Assembly: GCA_963920765.1 (NCBI GenBank)
Contig: OY987244.1
Coordinates: forward strand, 10,046,501 to 10,110,500
Direction: 5' to 3'
Source: Ulota crispa
Taxonomy: Eukaryota; Streptophyta; Bryopsida; Orthotrichales; Orthotrichaceae
Length of the DNA stretch: 64,000 bases
Shown here: positions 32,994-43,059 of the stretch, piece by piece
How positions within the stretch are numbered: the stretch's first letter is position 1
Layout: each line of letters starts with the position of its first letter
Translations under genes and position numbers: made by a program
The notes under the pieces: model-generated
Databases searched by the model: none
Seen by the model: only the letters and a program-made list of their open reading frames with translations
What the model was told of the DNA's origin: nothing

Positions 32994-34595
32994 CAACGGC
33001 TTCAAAAAATGAGTCTATGTGGGTATTAGGGTCAAAAAAGTGACGTTGTAGAGAGTATGAAAAATCAAACCCAAAAAATTCAAACACAAAAGTTTGAGAG
33101 CATGAGGTAACATATCATCTCAAAAAATATGAAAAAATATTGCTACTAAGTTTAAAAAATACATAATTTTAAAGTTGACTATATATATATACTCATTTTT
33201 TGAGGCAATATATACAAAGAGATCAAAATTTTGTCTACTTGTCACAAGCAACCAAATCAACTAAAATTTGACTTGGCATGCTAGTATATAACCTCCCATA
33301 TTGTTTTGTAGTAATGGCTCTAAAAGTGTTTTGCACATATTCCCATAATTGTAAAAAATCCGCTTGAGGAGTTGGGTAGGAATTCAAACAGTGTTTGAAA
33401 ATTTCCCAAACATGTTTTATTGGATTTGGATTCTGAGATTGAGTTTGTCACTCTAAAATAGTAAATAGATGCTCTTAAAATCATTTTTGAACAATCTTTG
33501 CTTTATAAATAGGAGCATTATCATGCTCACAAATACTCCATCAATGTTGAAAAACCTTAATCTTTCCAAATCCAAGTACAAATCTCCATGAAAGATCCAA
33601 ATATAGTCTTATGCATTTAAATGACCATCCACCCTCTATAAATCACCTAGACCTCTTGATGTCATGCAACTCTCTAGCATCAAAGACCCTCTACCATGTT
33701 TCATTGTGTGCTTCACTCTACAATCAAGAAAACTTTCATTGCCATTGACCCAACACTAGGTCCTCCCATAGTCCCATTTGCATTAAAAAAATTACTTTTG
33801 TCTTATTACTAAAAAAATCTCTTCCATCCAGTTCTCTATTGTCTAATTTTTGTGAATTGTTGCAAAGTGAGTACATGTTTCCGTGACAAATAAGATTTTG
33901 ACACCTTCTCACTAGCACTCAATCTCGCATTTCTCAAAGCCTACTACAATGTGTTGTGACAGAACCCTACCTCTCTACCCTCTTTCAATACTTTTACTAA
34001 TTGTGATGTCATTTCTAGCCCTCCAACCATGACCAAACATACTACGTGTTGCGTTTCTGAAATAGTAAAAATCTTTGGGGCATCTTTTTTGGCAATTCTA
34101 AGCTACTACAAACTTTCCTCTTCACTCTATTCAATGTACTTTGTGAGAAACCAAGAAATTTTGCAATCTCTTTTGTACTCTTATCTTTCATCATAAGAGC
34201 ACCAATATCTCTTGTTTTCTACTTTGAAATTGGCTTCACCATGCCAATTTTACTTTCTACACTATACAATATGTCATACAAGAGACAAGAAGAGAAACCA
34301 CAAAAAAAATCACCAAAAACACAAATTCTTTAAATTCTACACCCATTTGAAGTTGTAAGAATATTGGCCTCAATAAATGAGTCTATGTACATAGTCAAGT
34401 TTAGCATTGTGTGTTTTTTAAATTTAGTAGCAATATTGTTTCAATTTGTTTGAGATGATGTGTTACCTCATACTCTCAAACTTTTGTATTTAAATTTTTT
34501 TGGTTTGATTTTTCATACTCTCTACAATTCATACTCTCTACAATGTCACTTTTCTGACCCAAATACCCACATAGACTCATTTTTTGAAGTCGCTG
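32994..34595 (-). mobile_element. Tc1-like transposon with long inverted repeats, 1602 bp
   Basis: Bounded by TA at 32992-32993 and 34596-34597. The left end CAACGGCTTCAAAAAATGAG and inverted right end CAGCGACTTCAAAAAATGAG continue in register through TCTATGTGGGTATT, AAGTGACxTTGTAGAGAGTA and GAGATGATxTGTTACCTCAT, giving inverted repeats of about 220 bp with small gaps (32994-33215 and 34375-34595). Between them the minus strand carries a decayed Tc1-type transposase (33235-34242). Long repeats around a single transposase are the intact layout of a Tc1-like element; only the coding sequence is broken. Confidence 0.9.
33235..34242 (-). pseudogene. Broken Tc1-type (DD34E) transposase
   Basis: About 336 codons on the minus strand, the usual length for Tc1-like transposases. 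ATG at 34242 (MVKPISK), then a helix-turn-helix MKDKSTKEIAKFLGFSQSTL followed by NRVKRKV; the catalytic core is spread over several frames. The first acidic site is FFSNKTKV (33805-33807), with Asn where Asp is expected. The second is intact, EHDNAP (Asp at 33520-33522). Exactly 34 residues later NPNPIKHVW has Lys at 33415-33417 where NPIENVW has Glu. In-frame TGA, TAA and TAG stops lie between them and frameshifts occur upstream. The C-terminus QYGRLYTSMPSQILVDLVAC is recognisable. Non-functional; the intact ends mean it could still be moved by a transposase supplied elsewhere (inference). Confidence 0.9.
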
Positions 34596-34597
34596 TA

Positions 34598-35378
34598 CTG
34601 AACTTTGTCCAAAGCCAATTCAATTTTGCAAAATAAGGTGTTGCTCATTCCTTACTGAGGGCTCAGTATTCCTTATCAAGTGTTCAGGAATCATTACCAA
34701 ATGTTGAGGATCTCAGTCTTTTTCATACTAAGGTAGACTGGTAGAGAATGCCGGAAACAGGATTCATCATCTAGGCTGTTGTAGTGACAATCAAAGATTT
34801 GGAAATGGCACTTTTAAATGTCATTTAGCCAGTGAAAGCTGAGTTTTGTTGAACTTGCTGGTGCCATGAGCTTCTGACAATTATAGTCCTACGAGTCTAC
34901 GACTCCTACTAGAATTTGAGGATAGTTCATCTCCACCTAGTATCCTTGGACCAAGCTCAATCGTCTGCTTTGGTGAGAAAACAATAACCTCCGCCACTAG
35001 AAACGAGGATGCCACCCCCAAGTAAAACTGCTGAAGCGAGGTATGGTCATTTTGATTACTTCATACTGCAACTTGGCCGTGATAGCCACCCGAACGTGCC
35101 TCAAGAACAAGGCGCAAATCCAGAAATTCCAGCTAGTCAATTCAATCAGGCTAGTTAGTACAGGGAAAAAACTTCCTGAAGTCAAAATTCAGCAAGTGAG
35201 AACCAGCCTGATCAATTCCCTGCATGGCCAGAAGGCCCAGAACTACTACTGGCTCATCTTCACGCTCAGATTCTCAATGTTCTCGTGGCCTGGAAAAAAA
35301 ATCGGATACCATGTATCCGAGGTGTAGTTGCGGTAGAATCATGCACTGAATCTGGTGTGAATGTTAATTTACTGATTG
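34598..35378. other. Downstream region of the GRAS gene
   Basis: AT-rich at first, becoming mixed after about 34850. No gene supported. Because the GRAS gene runs leftward, 35000-35378 probably includes its 3' untranslated region. Confidence 0.4.
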
Positions 35379-37520
35379 CTACCGAGCAGGAACCCAGGCA
35401 GAAGCAAACGTGAGGCTGTTCCCTTTCCAAAGCAACGACTGCACGCACTCGTCTTCGTCATGCTTCATCCCCCACCCAGTGTTATGGTGATTCACCACAT
35501 CCTGCAGTGCCGACAGCACGTCTTCACTGGCCGGCAACGCCCGGAACCCCAATCGTCCCAGGCGCTGTATCCACTGCCGCTTGCTCTCCAGTCGCTGGAT
35601 TCGGCGCTCACCTTCACAAGCCACAATGTTGTTAATCCTCCGACCGATGCTTTTCTCGTACTCCTGACGCTCACTGTGTTGAGAGGCCCAGAACGTCGCA
35701 ATGAAATCGAACGGCATCCATTCGTACGCGTAAGCGTTTTCGACGCGCGACACGACGTCGGTGGAGGTGGCGTCGCAGTCCTCTTCATACAAGGTCAAGA
35801 TGGCGGGGTTCAGGGTGCGAATCAGGTGCAGGAGATTATCCCGCGGACATAGCTGCTGTGACGATGATCCCTGTGCAGGGACCGTTACGCCTGCCGATTC
35901 GTCTGCCAGGTAGTGTAACCGGATGGAAAAGTTCACGCCCAACGTCTCTCCGTCGCGCAGGTCCAAGTCCTGGGCGGATAGGAGAGCCTCCAGTGGGGTT
36001 GCCAGAACGTTGAACTCGAACGGGACGTTGTTGAGACGGGCGAAGTTGCTGAGGTAACGGCCGATCACTTCGTAGGTGGTTTGCAAGAGCGGGGCGATAG
36101 GCAGAGCGGCGCTGGAGAGCGTGAGGCGGAAGCGGTGCGGTGGCCCGCCCGCGCGGTCTGCTAGTGCTTCGATGAAGGTGGGCCACTGCATGCCATGCGT
36201 GGTGCTGAAATCCAGGACATGGATGTGCTCCATCCCCTCGAACGCTTCCAGCATGGCTCCGTTGGCTGCTATGTAGCCGAAGCGGAAGTACGGCGTGACG
36301 TCAACGAAGCGTGTTAGCTCCTTCAGGCTCCACCTCCTCTCCATCCACTGCACTTCTGTGACATCACTCAATCATATTGGTTTCTTGTGTAGATATGAAT
36401 ACCCTATGACAACAATTATTAATTAAACCTTTCAGTATTCATAACGATCTGTCGCCCATCCGAACCCCCCCCCCCAAGTTCATCCAGTCCTGAACTCCTG
36501 ATCCAATACTACTTCTCGCTGATACGCTCTCATAAACATACCTAAATCCATCTACCAAACTCTGGAAACTCTTTCAGTAAAATTTAAACTATATCACATC
36601 AGATCTCCAGTCTATTGTGGCCATTCGTGAATTGACACTGCTACTCATAAGTCGCAGCAAGATTCAGGAACTACGTACATGTTTGTTACAGTCAATAGTC
36701 ATACTCTGATGTGAAGGCAGACCCTTAATTTGTGAAGAGAAATAAGGTGCTGAAACAATGGAGGTTGTACTTTCAACTTCTAAGTTTGTGGAAACAACTT
36801 TCATGATTGTACGTGATCTTGCTTAACAGTAAGGAGGACAATCAATGAGATATATTATTACAAGTATTAGGGATGCTAGCTCAAATCGACAGGGGTTCTT
36901 GGATTGAATGGCATGTTTAGTCCTTTCAACACTTGGAACCCTTGTTAACAGAGCTTTATTATTTATACTACAGCAGTCTCGCCATACTAATCCAAGGTTA
37001 AATTGGAGGGGGCCAATAATGCAAAAATTCATTTTTATGGGGATTAGTAGTGCTTTCATTGCCAAGCTAACATGTTAATAGTGTCTCCAGCTAAAGCCGC
37101 CATCCTACCAAAAATATAACTATGTAGGTTTCACATTGATAAAAATTTCCATTAGTGTGGTAATGATATTTGTTTAAGAGATATGATGAATTTGACCAAT
37201 GAAGATGCCAATTGAAGACATCTGGATTGAGGTGGAATAGTTTAAGAGCTAGACTTGGGTTGAAAGAGGAGTACGTAGCAAGATGTGTAGTACTACGTAC
37301 CATGGGAGGAATTGAGATCGGTTCTGGAGAGAAAGCTGGGGTCCAGCATGGAGCCACCTCGACACAGAAGCGCCTGTAAGAAGTAGGCCGTGACTCTCTC
37401 GCTGGGCTCGCCATCGACAGACGATATCTCCAGCAGGGCAGACACCGCTTGCTTGACTGTATGGACGTCGTTCTGCTCCATCGCTGCGGCACAAGTCACT
37501 AAAAGCTGCTCTGAATTCAT
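35379..37520 (-). CDS. GRAS family transcription regulator, SCL32/SHR-like
   Basis: Two coding exons on the minus strand, 37520-37301 and 36355-35379. The donor is CATG|GTACGT and the acceptor GTCACAG|AAGTG; the split codon G+AA reads Glu, giving SSHEVQWMERRW. From ATG 37520 the product is 398 residues; an in-frame ATG at 37610 would give 428, but a splice acceptor (GTGCAG|GAGTAC) lies between them. The GRAS domain is nearly the whole protein: leucine repeat I with LLVTCAAAMEQND (6-18) and SERVTAYFLQALLCR (40-54); FVDVTPYFRFGY; a VHIID-type motif HIHVLDF (117-123) followed by GMQWPTFIEALADR; NNVPFEFNV; a PFYRE-like block near VACEGERRIQRLESKRQW; and terminal SAW (SLTFASAWVP). THxMQWPTxIxAL and NVPFEFNV are, as recalled, typical of the SCL32 branch near SHORT-ROOT. 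A nuclear transcriptional regulator by family. The N-terminal extension is very short. Confidence 0.93.
36356..37300 (-). other. Intron of the GRAS gene (945 bp)
   Basis: Minus-strand GT at 37300-37299 and AG at 36357-36356, phase 1. AT-rich relative to the exons, with a short poly-C run near 36467. An intron between the first leucine repeat and the VHIID region splits the GRAS domain, which many GRAS genes avoid. Confidence 0.85.
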
Positions 37521-38396
37521 GCCTCTAACGGAGAAACTACTCGCGAGTCCAGAAAGAGTACTCCTGCACATCCATACCAGGTCAGTCAATAATCCCATTG
37601 ACATGACCATGAGTGTCGAAGTCTAGTATTTTCTGTCAATATTGCATGAACAGAAACATTGCTCTGTTCCAACTTCCAAGTACAGAATCCGCCAGTCCTT
37701 TTTATTAGAACAAGGATGGACATGCATGTCCTGAGTCTCGTTCATGTGAACGGCAGCTCTCAAATATCAGATTTCAGTTCCAACAGATGATAACATACAC
37801 ACGGTGAGCAGGGTTGATAATTCCATAGTTGGAAGTCCAGATCTTCCTATGGTCATTGCTAAACAGATCGTTTGACTGTGAATTTCGTTTTTATTCCAGC
37901 CTATGTCATGGTTACCACGCTATAATTTAAACACCTATGCGTTTCATCTTACTACTACCCCATCTACGAAATACAGGGAAAATAATTACCCGAATTATAA
38001 ACGCTGAACTGTTCATGTGGGTGTTGGTATGGAGTGTGTGAATATAAGTTACTACCAGTCTCAAGGTATAGCACAACGATAACTGATCGAATATAAAATG
38101 ATAAAATCAAATCACAGTAGTAGTTGTAATCTTCAGTTGTTACTTGTAGATGCAAAAAGCTAACAAATCTTGAATTATCAGTACTAATAACCACGGGTTG
38201 ACAACTACTGGCAACTTTTTCTTGCCCCCAACTACTATCTAACAAGTAGGTCTGACTGTAAACGATGCTTCGCCATGCATTTGTTATCTTAGAGCACCAA
38301 TACATGCAGAAACTGACTGGTTAGGAACCCTGGGATTTCCTTATCAAAAATGAACTGAATAGTGACTGGTAAGAGTAGTTATTGATTAAATCTTAC

Positions 38397-38602
38397 CGGT
38401 GATACTGCGCTGCAACTAGCGTGACGTGACTAGTAGGCAAGTAGCGGATGATTGAGGCCCAGCAGAATATGTAATGAGTCGTTCCGGGTGGGTCCTAACG
38501 AATTGTAGATGGCCGTTACTAGATCTCCTGGCCGGCATTGTCGTCCTCGGCAAGGTGTTCATATCAGCCAACTCAACGGGGACGAAGCAAATGACGTCGG
38601 CC
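38397..38602 (-). other. Candidate leader exon (206 nt)
   Basis: On the minus strand it is preceded by GTATAATTTCAG and followed by GTAAGATTT, both close to plant consensus. The exon-like sequence is distinctly less AT-rich than its neighbours. One frame is open from ADVICFVPVELADMNTLPRT to a TAG shortly before the donor; another reads RPGDLVTAIYNSLGPTRND. Neither is recognised and neither joins the GRAS frame, so if transcribed it is likely leader sequence with upstream frames. Confidence 0.35.
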
Positions 38603-39123
38603 CTGAAATTATACACACCAAGTTGTGAGGCAATTAGTTTAACATGTCCTTTTGAAAGTGCTATATATATACGAGCTCTGACAAGAGCCTAAGTTATGAA
38701 ACCTGACCAAGTGCCAACCACGTCATCATTTTCTTCCCTGTGTGCTATTCATTTGCAAAATTCCATGATGGAAATTTTGAAACTGGTTTAGTAATCAATA
38801 GATTGACTAATTATCAAGCAATTTCTGTGAAAAGTTGGATTTGACCTGAGTAACTGTATTGGCACTAAAGCACACCAGTAATTCGGTTTTAAGGTGGCAA
38901 CCTAAATTAGCTAAGTTATTGTGGGCTGCAAGATTCATGTAAAAAAATGCGTAATCATTATTATTGGCTTTAGAAGCTTATCAATATGACTAGAAATGGA
39001 GTTGAATATGATAATGTAATAGAAAGTAAACGCTATAGCTATAGGCACTTCAAAACTAATTTCTAGCTGAGTCAACATGGTACTCAGATGTAAAGCAAAA
39101 ATGCGTGTATACATATATTGTAC

Positions 39124-39246
39124 CTTCGGATAGTTCGGCATCGGACAGCACTCTGACAAACGATTTCGACATTCACGACTGTTGCACCAGGACCTTCGAA
39201 TATTAGGGAATTCACACAACTTGTACTTGGGCCTCTTTCTACTCCA
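39124..39246 (-). other. Candidate leader exon (123 nt)
   Basis: Minus-strand acceptor CATAGCAG|TGG and donor CGAAG|GTACAA. One frame is open throughout (WSRKRPKYKLCEFPN onward, with a Cys-rich, basic composition ending in YPK), and a second is also open, so coding potential is ambiguous. No domain recognised. It lies between the candidate exon at 38397-38602 and the donor at 39470. Confidence 0.25.
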
Positions 39247-39469
39247 CTGCTATGCATAATGTCATTCAAGGGAGGGTAAACAATTAGTTAGTGACGACTT
39301 CGTGAATAACAAGACGAAACATAGAACTTCGCATTTGCCTGCATGGCAGTCTGAAGTTTTGGAAACTTTTAGACATCTCGATTAACAAACTCGAAACTTC
39401 ACAGTTCGTTCAGGCAATAATTGGACTTAATCAAGAGTTAAGTTCTTTGACTCAGTTTCCTTTCATTAC

Positions 39470-39860
39470 CTGAAAAAGGAAACTTGGACTGTAGGTCAAG
39501 GAGCTCAGAAATGCTGGACTCGGAGTCGTTGCATGTTCCTTCAGTCAGGCGTGTCTATGGAGGGAAGAATCTACATGGAATTGGAACAGCCGCAAACCGA
39601 AGCTGCCCACTACTGGTTAGGAGACGAATCATTCTTCATCCATACTTTTGCCTCGTTTTTGCCACGCTTTCGAGATCCTGCAACACTGTCCAGAGTAGAC
39701 TGGTTCCTTCAAATACTCTGTTGCTTGTCAGGTCGTAGAGATCTCTTTGGCCACAAGAGTCACCACCATCTTCAAGATAATGGAAATCTTTCCCCAGTCT
39801 TCTTAGTCATGCTGAATGTTTGCTCTGTCTGCTTTCGTGGAGGTCGAGAATACTAGCTGG
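39470..39860 (-). other. Candidate leader exon ending at 39470
   Basis: The minus-strand donor TTTTTCAG|GTAATG is a strong match. The preceding 390 bases read, in one frame, RLGKDFHYLEDGGDS, then SLLWTVLQDLESVAKTRQK, a stop, about 27 codons, a second stop, then CNDSESSISELLDLQSK up to the donor. Protein-like composition with two in-frame stops suggests either upstream frames in a leader or a decayed coding exon. The 5' limit is not defined. Confidence 0.25.
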
Positions 39861-40468
39861 CTTGCACCCGAATCGTATTCCCCCATGGCCGGTTCCCTGG
39901 ACATGTGCCTGTGAGTTAGAACTCTGATCAGGAATCAGACAATCGTGCAACATTACTGCAAAAACAAACTTGCTTTCAAATCCAATGAATGTCCATTACA
40001 GACCCTCCATGGTTAATATTTTGTAGCTGTTGTCACTTGTCCTTCTTGAAGTGACTCCCCAAAATTATCGTTTCAACAAGAGTAAGGTTGCGATTCAAGC
40101 TCATTAATCATTGCAGACCGTTGTTCTAAATTAAGAGTGTAAGCTCCTTAGTAGAAAATGGCATTGACTAGAAGCTGCATTCAAATGTATCCACTTAATA
40201 TGCTACCCTGAGCTTTCAGTCTTTCAACAACGCTAAATCATTAACGCCAATTCAATCTTAAGTTGGGAGCAATATGTGTATACTCCAGTCTTACAACACA
40301 CACCCGCGCATAGCTTCTTAGATTAGAGCTATATCAGTTTGGTAAACCATTGAGTGGACCCCAGCTCTTTGCATCTCATTCATGTATGTTTCTTTGCCAT
40401 GGACTTTCAGCATTCAGAGGAAAGGTATATGTGGTTTCCGACATAAATGCTAACTGAACTGAAAACTC

Positions 40469-40651
40469 TCAAAAGCTCCAACCTTCATTTACAGCTTTCG
40501 GCCTCTGTTGAGAACTTAAAGAGACACTGGAACCACGCCTGCCCTGATTATGCTGCAGTTTCTCCTGTCGGTATCTCTTAACTGATTGTTCTTTCTGCCA
40601 CGGTGAAATTATGTGCGATACATTTTCAGCGTAAACCTGGTTCCAAGACAT
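40469..40651 (-). CDS. Unrecognised 60-codon frame with protein-like composition
   Basis: Minus-strand frame MSWNQVYAENVSHIISPWQK, then a basic, Gln/Arg/Ser-rich tail (REKLQHNQGRRGSSVSLSSQ) ending SF-stop. Its composition differs from the AT-rich noise frames. It lies inside the candidate GRAS leader, so it could be an upstream frame, a small gene or an exon piece. No family recognised. Confidence 0.15.
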   Translation of the reverse strand: MSWNQVYAENVSHIISPWQKEQSVKRYRQEKLQHNQGRRGSSVSLSSQQRPKAVNEGWSF

Positions 40652-41863
40652 TGCTAATATGTTTGAGGTACAGCACGCATGATGTATTATATTGAGCTGC
40701 TCGTTTCATGCATGCTCTTCTGGTTTCGGCCGGATGATTGAAGGAGGTCACCAACTGACGGTCCATCTCATAAAAGAAGTGCTTTCAGCGATGAGAACAA
40801 CCTCTTTCATAGCTAGCTTCGTATAGAGCAACAGAAATGGTAACATCAGATTAAGGATGTGTGATTAACAACACATCTGACCAGAGTATGGGATACAGAT
40901 CTTACATGCTGGTGACGACCTCTTTGGTATTGATGGCAATCGCCTTCATTCTCTACAACAAGAGCCTCGGGCCTCCAAATGGCAATGTTGCAGAATAGCA
41001 GCAACGTCCTTCAACCAGTTCCAATGCAGAAACCTCAACCAAGGTTACTCTTTAAAAGAATCAATTGAGCCAGCTGATTCACAAGCGTTTTGAGGTACCA
41101 AATGTAGACAGCCGGAGAATTAACCGACCACTCTACTTGGAATTATAAAACCTTGATGGACAGACTCCGGCTTTGTTGAATATTATCCCCTCTCAACTCT
41201 TAAAAAATTGTAGCCACCAAAAATCGAGAGAGTAGTATCACAACTATTCGAGAGCACTTTAAATGCTATTCTACTCACATCGCAAAGCAGGCTACCGGGC
41301 ACCACGAACCACGATCACGTAGTCACCCTAACAGCACTTAACCCCGAATCAAGTTCAGTTTCCAAAGCAACGGATCATTTCACAGCCTGCAAGCTCATAA
41401 CTTCGATCTCGAAGCTAAACGGTTGACAAACAAGATTGACCGGTAAAGCGAGCTACTGGAGAGGTGATCAAAACGATCTGAAAGTAAGAAAATAATATAT
41501 ACTCCAGTGTACTCTACTCTCCACATTCCAGAGTGCCAGAACAATGTACTCGGAGTGGAAGGTATCGGTTTATAAGATTTGGCGAAGCAAGCTTGATTGA
41601 GCAGCAGTAGATCAAAAGGTGGAGCTTGCTTGAAAGCTATCGACGGAGGAAGGAGAGATCGGTAGAGAGAAAGAGACGTCACTCGTGCCTGTGGATGTCC
41701 ACCAAAGCCATGCCTCGATGAGGCATGCACAGGCCTCATACACAGGCCTCAACCGACTGTGCGCCTTGCGAAGACCGGTTGGCTGGGCTTGCTTGCTTGC
41801 TTGCATGCGTGCGTGCTACCACGACTTTGTCTGATTCTCCCCTAAGTTATAGCAACATATGTG

Positions 41864-41871
41864 TAAATATA
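41864..41871 (-). promoter_or_regulatory. TATA-like box, minus strand
   Basis: On the minus strand GGCTATATTTACAC lies roughly 190 bp before a CT-rich, leader-like stretch (CTCTTTCTCTCTACCGATCT, about 41675-41656). It is a candidate start region for a leftward transcript, possibly the GRAS gene. Confidence 0.25.
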
Positions 41872-42150
41872 GCCTCCGCCCTTATACGGAGGCAGGAGAG
41901 TGCGGAGGCTCACGTCGGCCTGAGCTCAGCGTGTTGGCCAAGGTCTGCAACGGATGAAGAAGTCCGTGAAATCTCTACGGAGCCTCTGTCTCACGGATTT
42001 GGTGGTCGCTGCAGCGTCCGCCTTCTGGGGCCACTGTTCCTCACTAGGGACAAGGCCTTTCACCTTTTTCTAGGGGAGCCCAGTGCCCCCACCGCCCAGG
42101 CGGCCAGGCCCATCCGTAATCTCTCTTGCCTTGCGGCGTTGCGCTCCCCC

Positions 42151-42463
42151 CCTTCCCTTCCTTTCCTTTCCTTCCTTTTCCTTTCCTTCCCTTTCCTTTC
42201 CTTCCCTTTCCTTGCGTTTCCTTTCCTTTCCTTTCCTTTCCTTTCCTTTCCTTCCCTTTCCTTTCCTTCCCTTTCCTTTCCTTCCCTTTCCTTTCGTTTC
42301 CTTTCGTTTCCTTTCCTTCCCTTTCCTTTCCTTCCCTTTCCATTCCTTCCCTTTCCTTCCCTTTCCTTCCCTTCCCTTTCCTTTCGTTTCCTTCCCTTTC
42401 CTTTCGTTTCCTTCCCTTTCCTTTCGTTTCCTTCCCTTTCCTTTCGTTTCCTTCCCTTTCCTT
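42151..42463. repeat. CCTTTC/CCTTCCCTTTC pyrimidine microsatellite, about 310 bp
   Basis: Almost uninterrupted pyrimidines on the plus strand in 5- and 6-base units, with scattered CGTTTC variants, mostly in a higher-order pattern CCTTCCCTTTCCTTTCGTTT towards the right. Open frames on both strands (Phe/Pro/Ser/Leu one way, Lys/Gly/Glu/Arg the other) arise only from the repeat. Such mirror-like polypurine-polypyrimidine tracts can adopt triplex structures. Confidence 0.95.
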
Positions 42464-42681
42464 CGTTCGTGTTTGTGACTCCGTGTCTGATCAGGTCTGG
42501 CAGTAAGCATAGGGTGGACGTCGGAACTGCAGTCACTGCACCTGTTGCATCGCTTTGATGAGGCGACCACTGTGGTTTTTCTGTGGTTTTCCCACACCTC
42601 GTGGTACCGTCACTCACGACAACGACGAACTCCAGCGGTTTCCAGCGCTATTCGTTTGGAACCGCCGCTGTTACTGTATTG

Positions 42682-43059
42682 TTAACCCTTTCAACCTCTA
42701 AACGTCCAAGAGGACAAAAATTGTCCTTTTGATGCCAAAAAACACCTTGAGTGTGAAAAAAACGTTTTTTTCACAAAAAATAAATTGAAAGTGGTCACAG
42801 CCACATCATTGAATGTCAAAAATAACTGCTTCCAATGCCTTCATCTTTTTTAAAACACCAATTTGTGAAAAGATGTAAAAGGTCCCTTGCTGCCCTTCTT
42901 GATAGGGCAGCATATACTATTGACTTTTCATTCTTATGAGGAAAATATTCTCTTTAGTGGGCACATGCCATACGCTGTTAGCTGCCCATGAACAATGTAA
43001 TTTCCTTGGTCAGAGCCCCAGGTTGGCAACGAGTTTGGGGCTTGTTCTTTAGGGGTTAA
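42682..43059. mobile_element. TTAA-family element P3, 378 bp
   Basis: TTAA at 42682-42685 and 43056-43059. Inverted ends CCCTTTCAACCTCTAAACGTCC (left, with an insertion) and CCCCTAAAGAACAAGCCCC (right, read inward). Interior includes AAACACCTTGAGTGTGAAAAA. Non-coding, and close to the pyrimidine repeat. Confidence 0.65.

Larger units (their letters stand above)
37521..41900 (-). other. Candidate long multi-exon 5' leader of the GRAS gene
   Basis: This 4.3-kb tract is less AT-rich than the deserts and carries no transposon ends. On the minus strand it has several well-formed splice sites: acceptor GTGCAG|GAGTAC (37570s), an exon-like 38602-38397 (TTTCAG|G ... CACCG|GTAAGA), 39246-39124 (GCAG|T ... 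CGAAG|GTACAA), and a donor at 39470 (TTTTCAG|GTAATG). Near its right end is a CT-rich stretch (about 41680-41650) typical of plant 5' leaders, and a TATA-like box at 41871-41864. No frame runs through these pieces into the GRAS start, so they are best read as untranslated exons with short upstream frames; a separate non-coding or unrecognised gene is the alternative. Confidence 0.35.

Noticed and set aside
35376-36186. Long frames opposite and alongside the GRAS exon (158, 116 and 98 codons)
   Set aside because: They are shadows of the GRAS coding frame, with Arg/Pro/Ser-rich composition and no motifs.
41725-42558. 277-codon plus-strand frame with Phe/Ser/Pro/Leu repeats, and overlapping Lys/Gly/Glu-rich frames on the minus strand
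   Set aside because: They arise from the CCTTTC microsatellite, which is open in several frames at once; the non-repeat N-terminal part has no domain.
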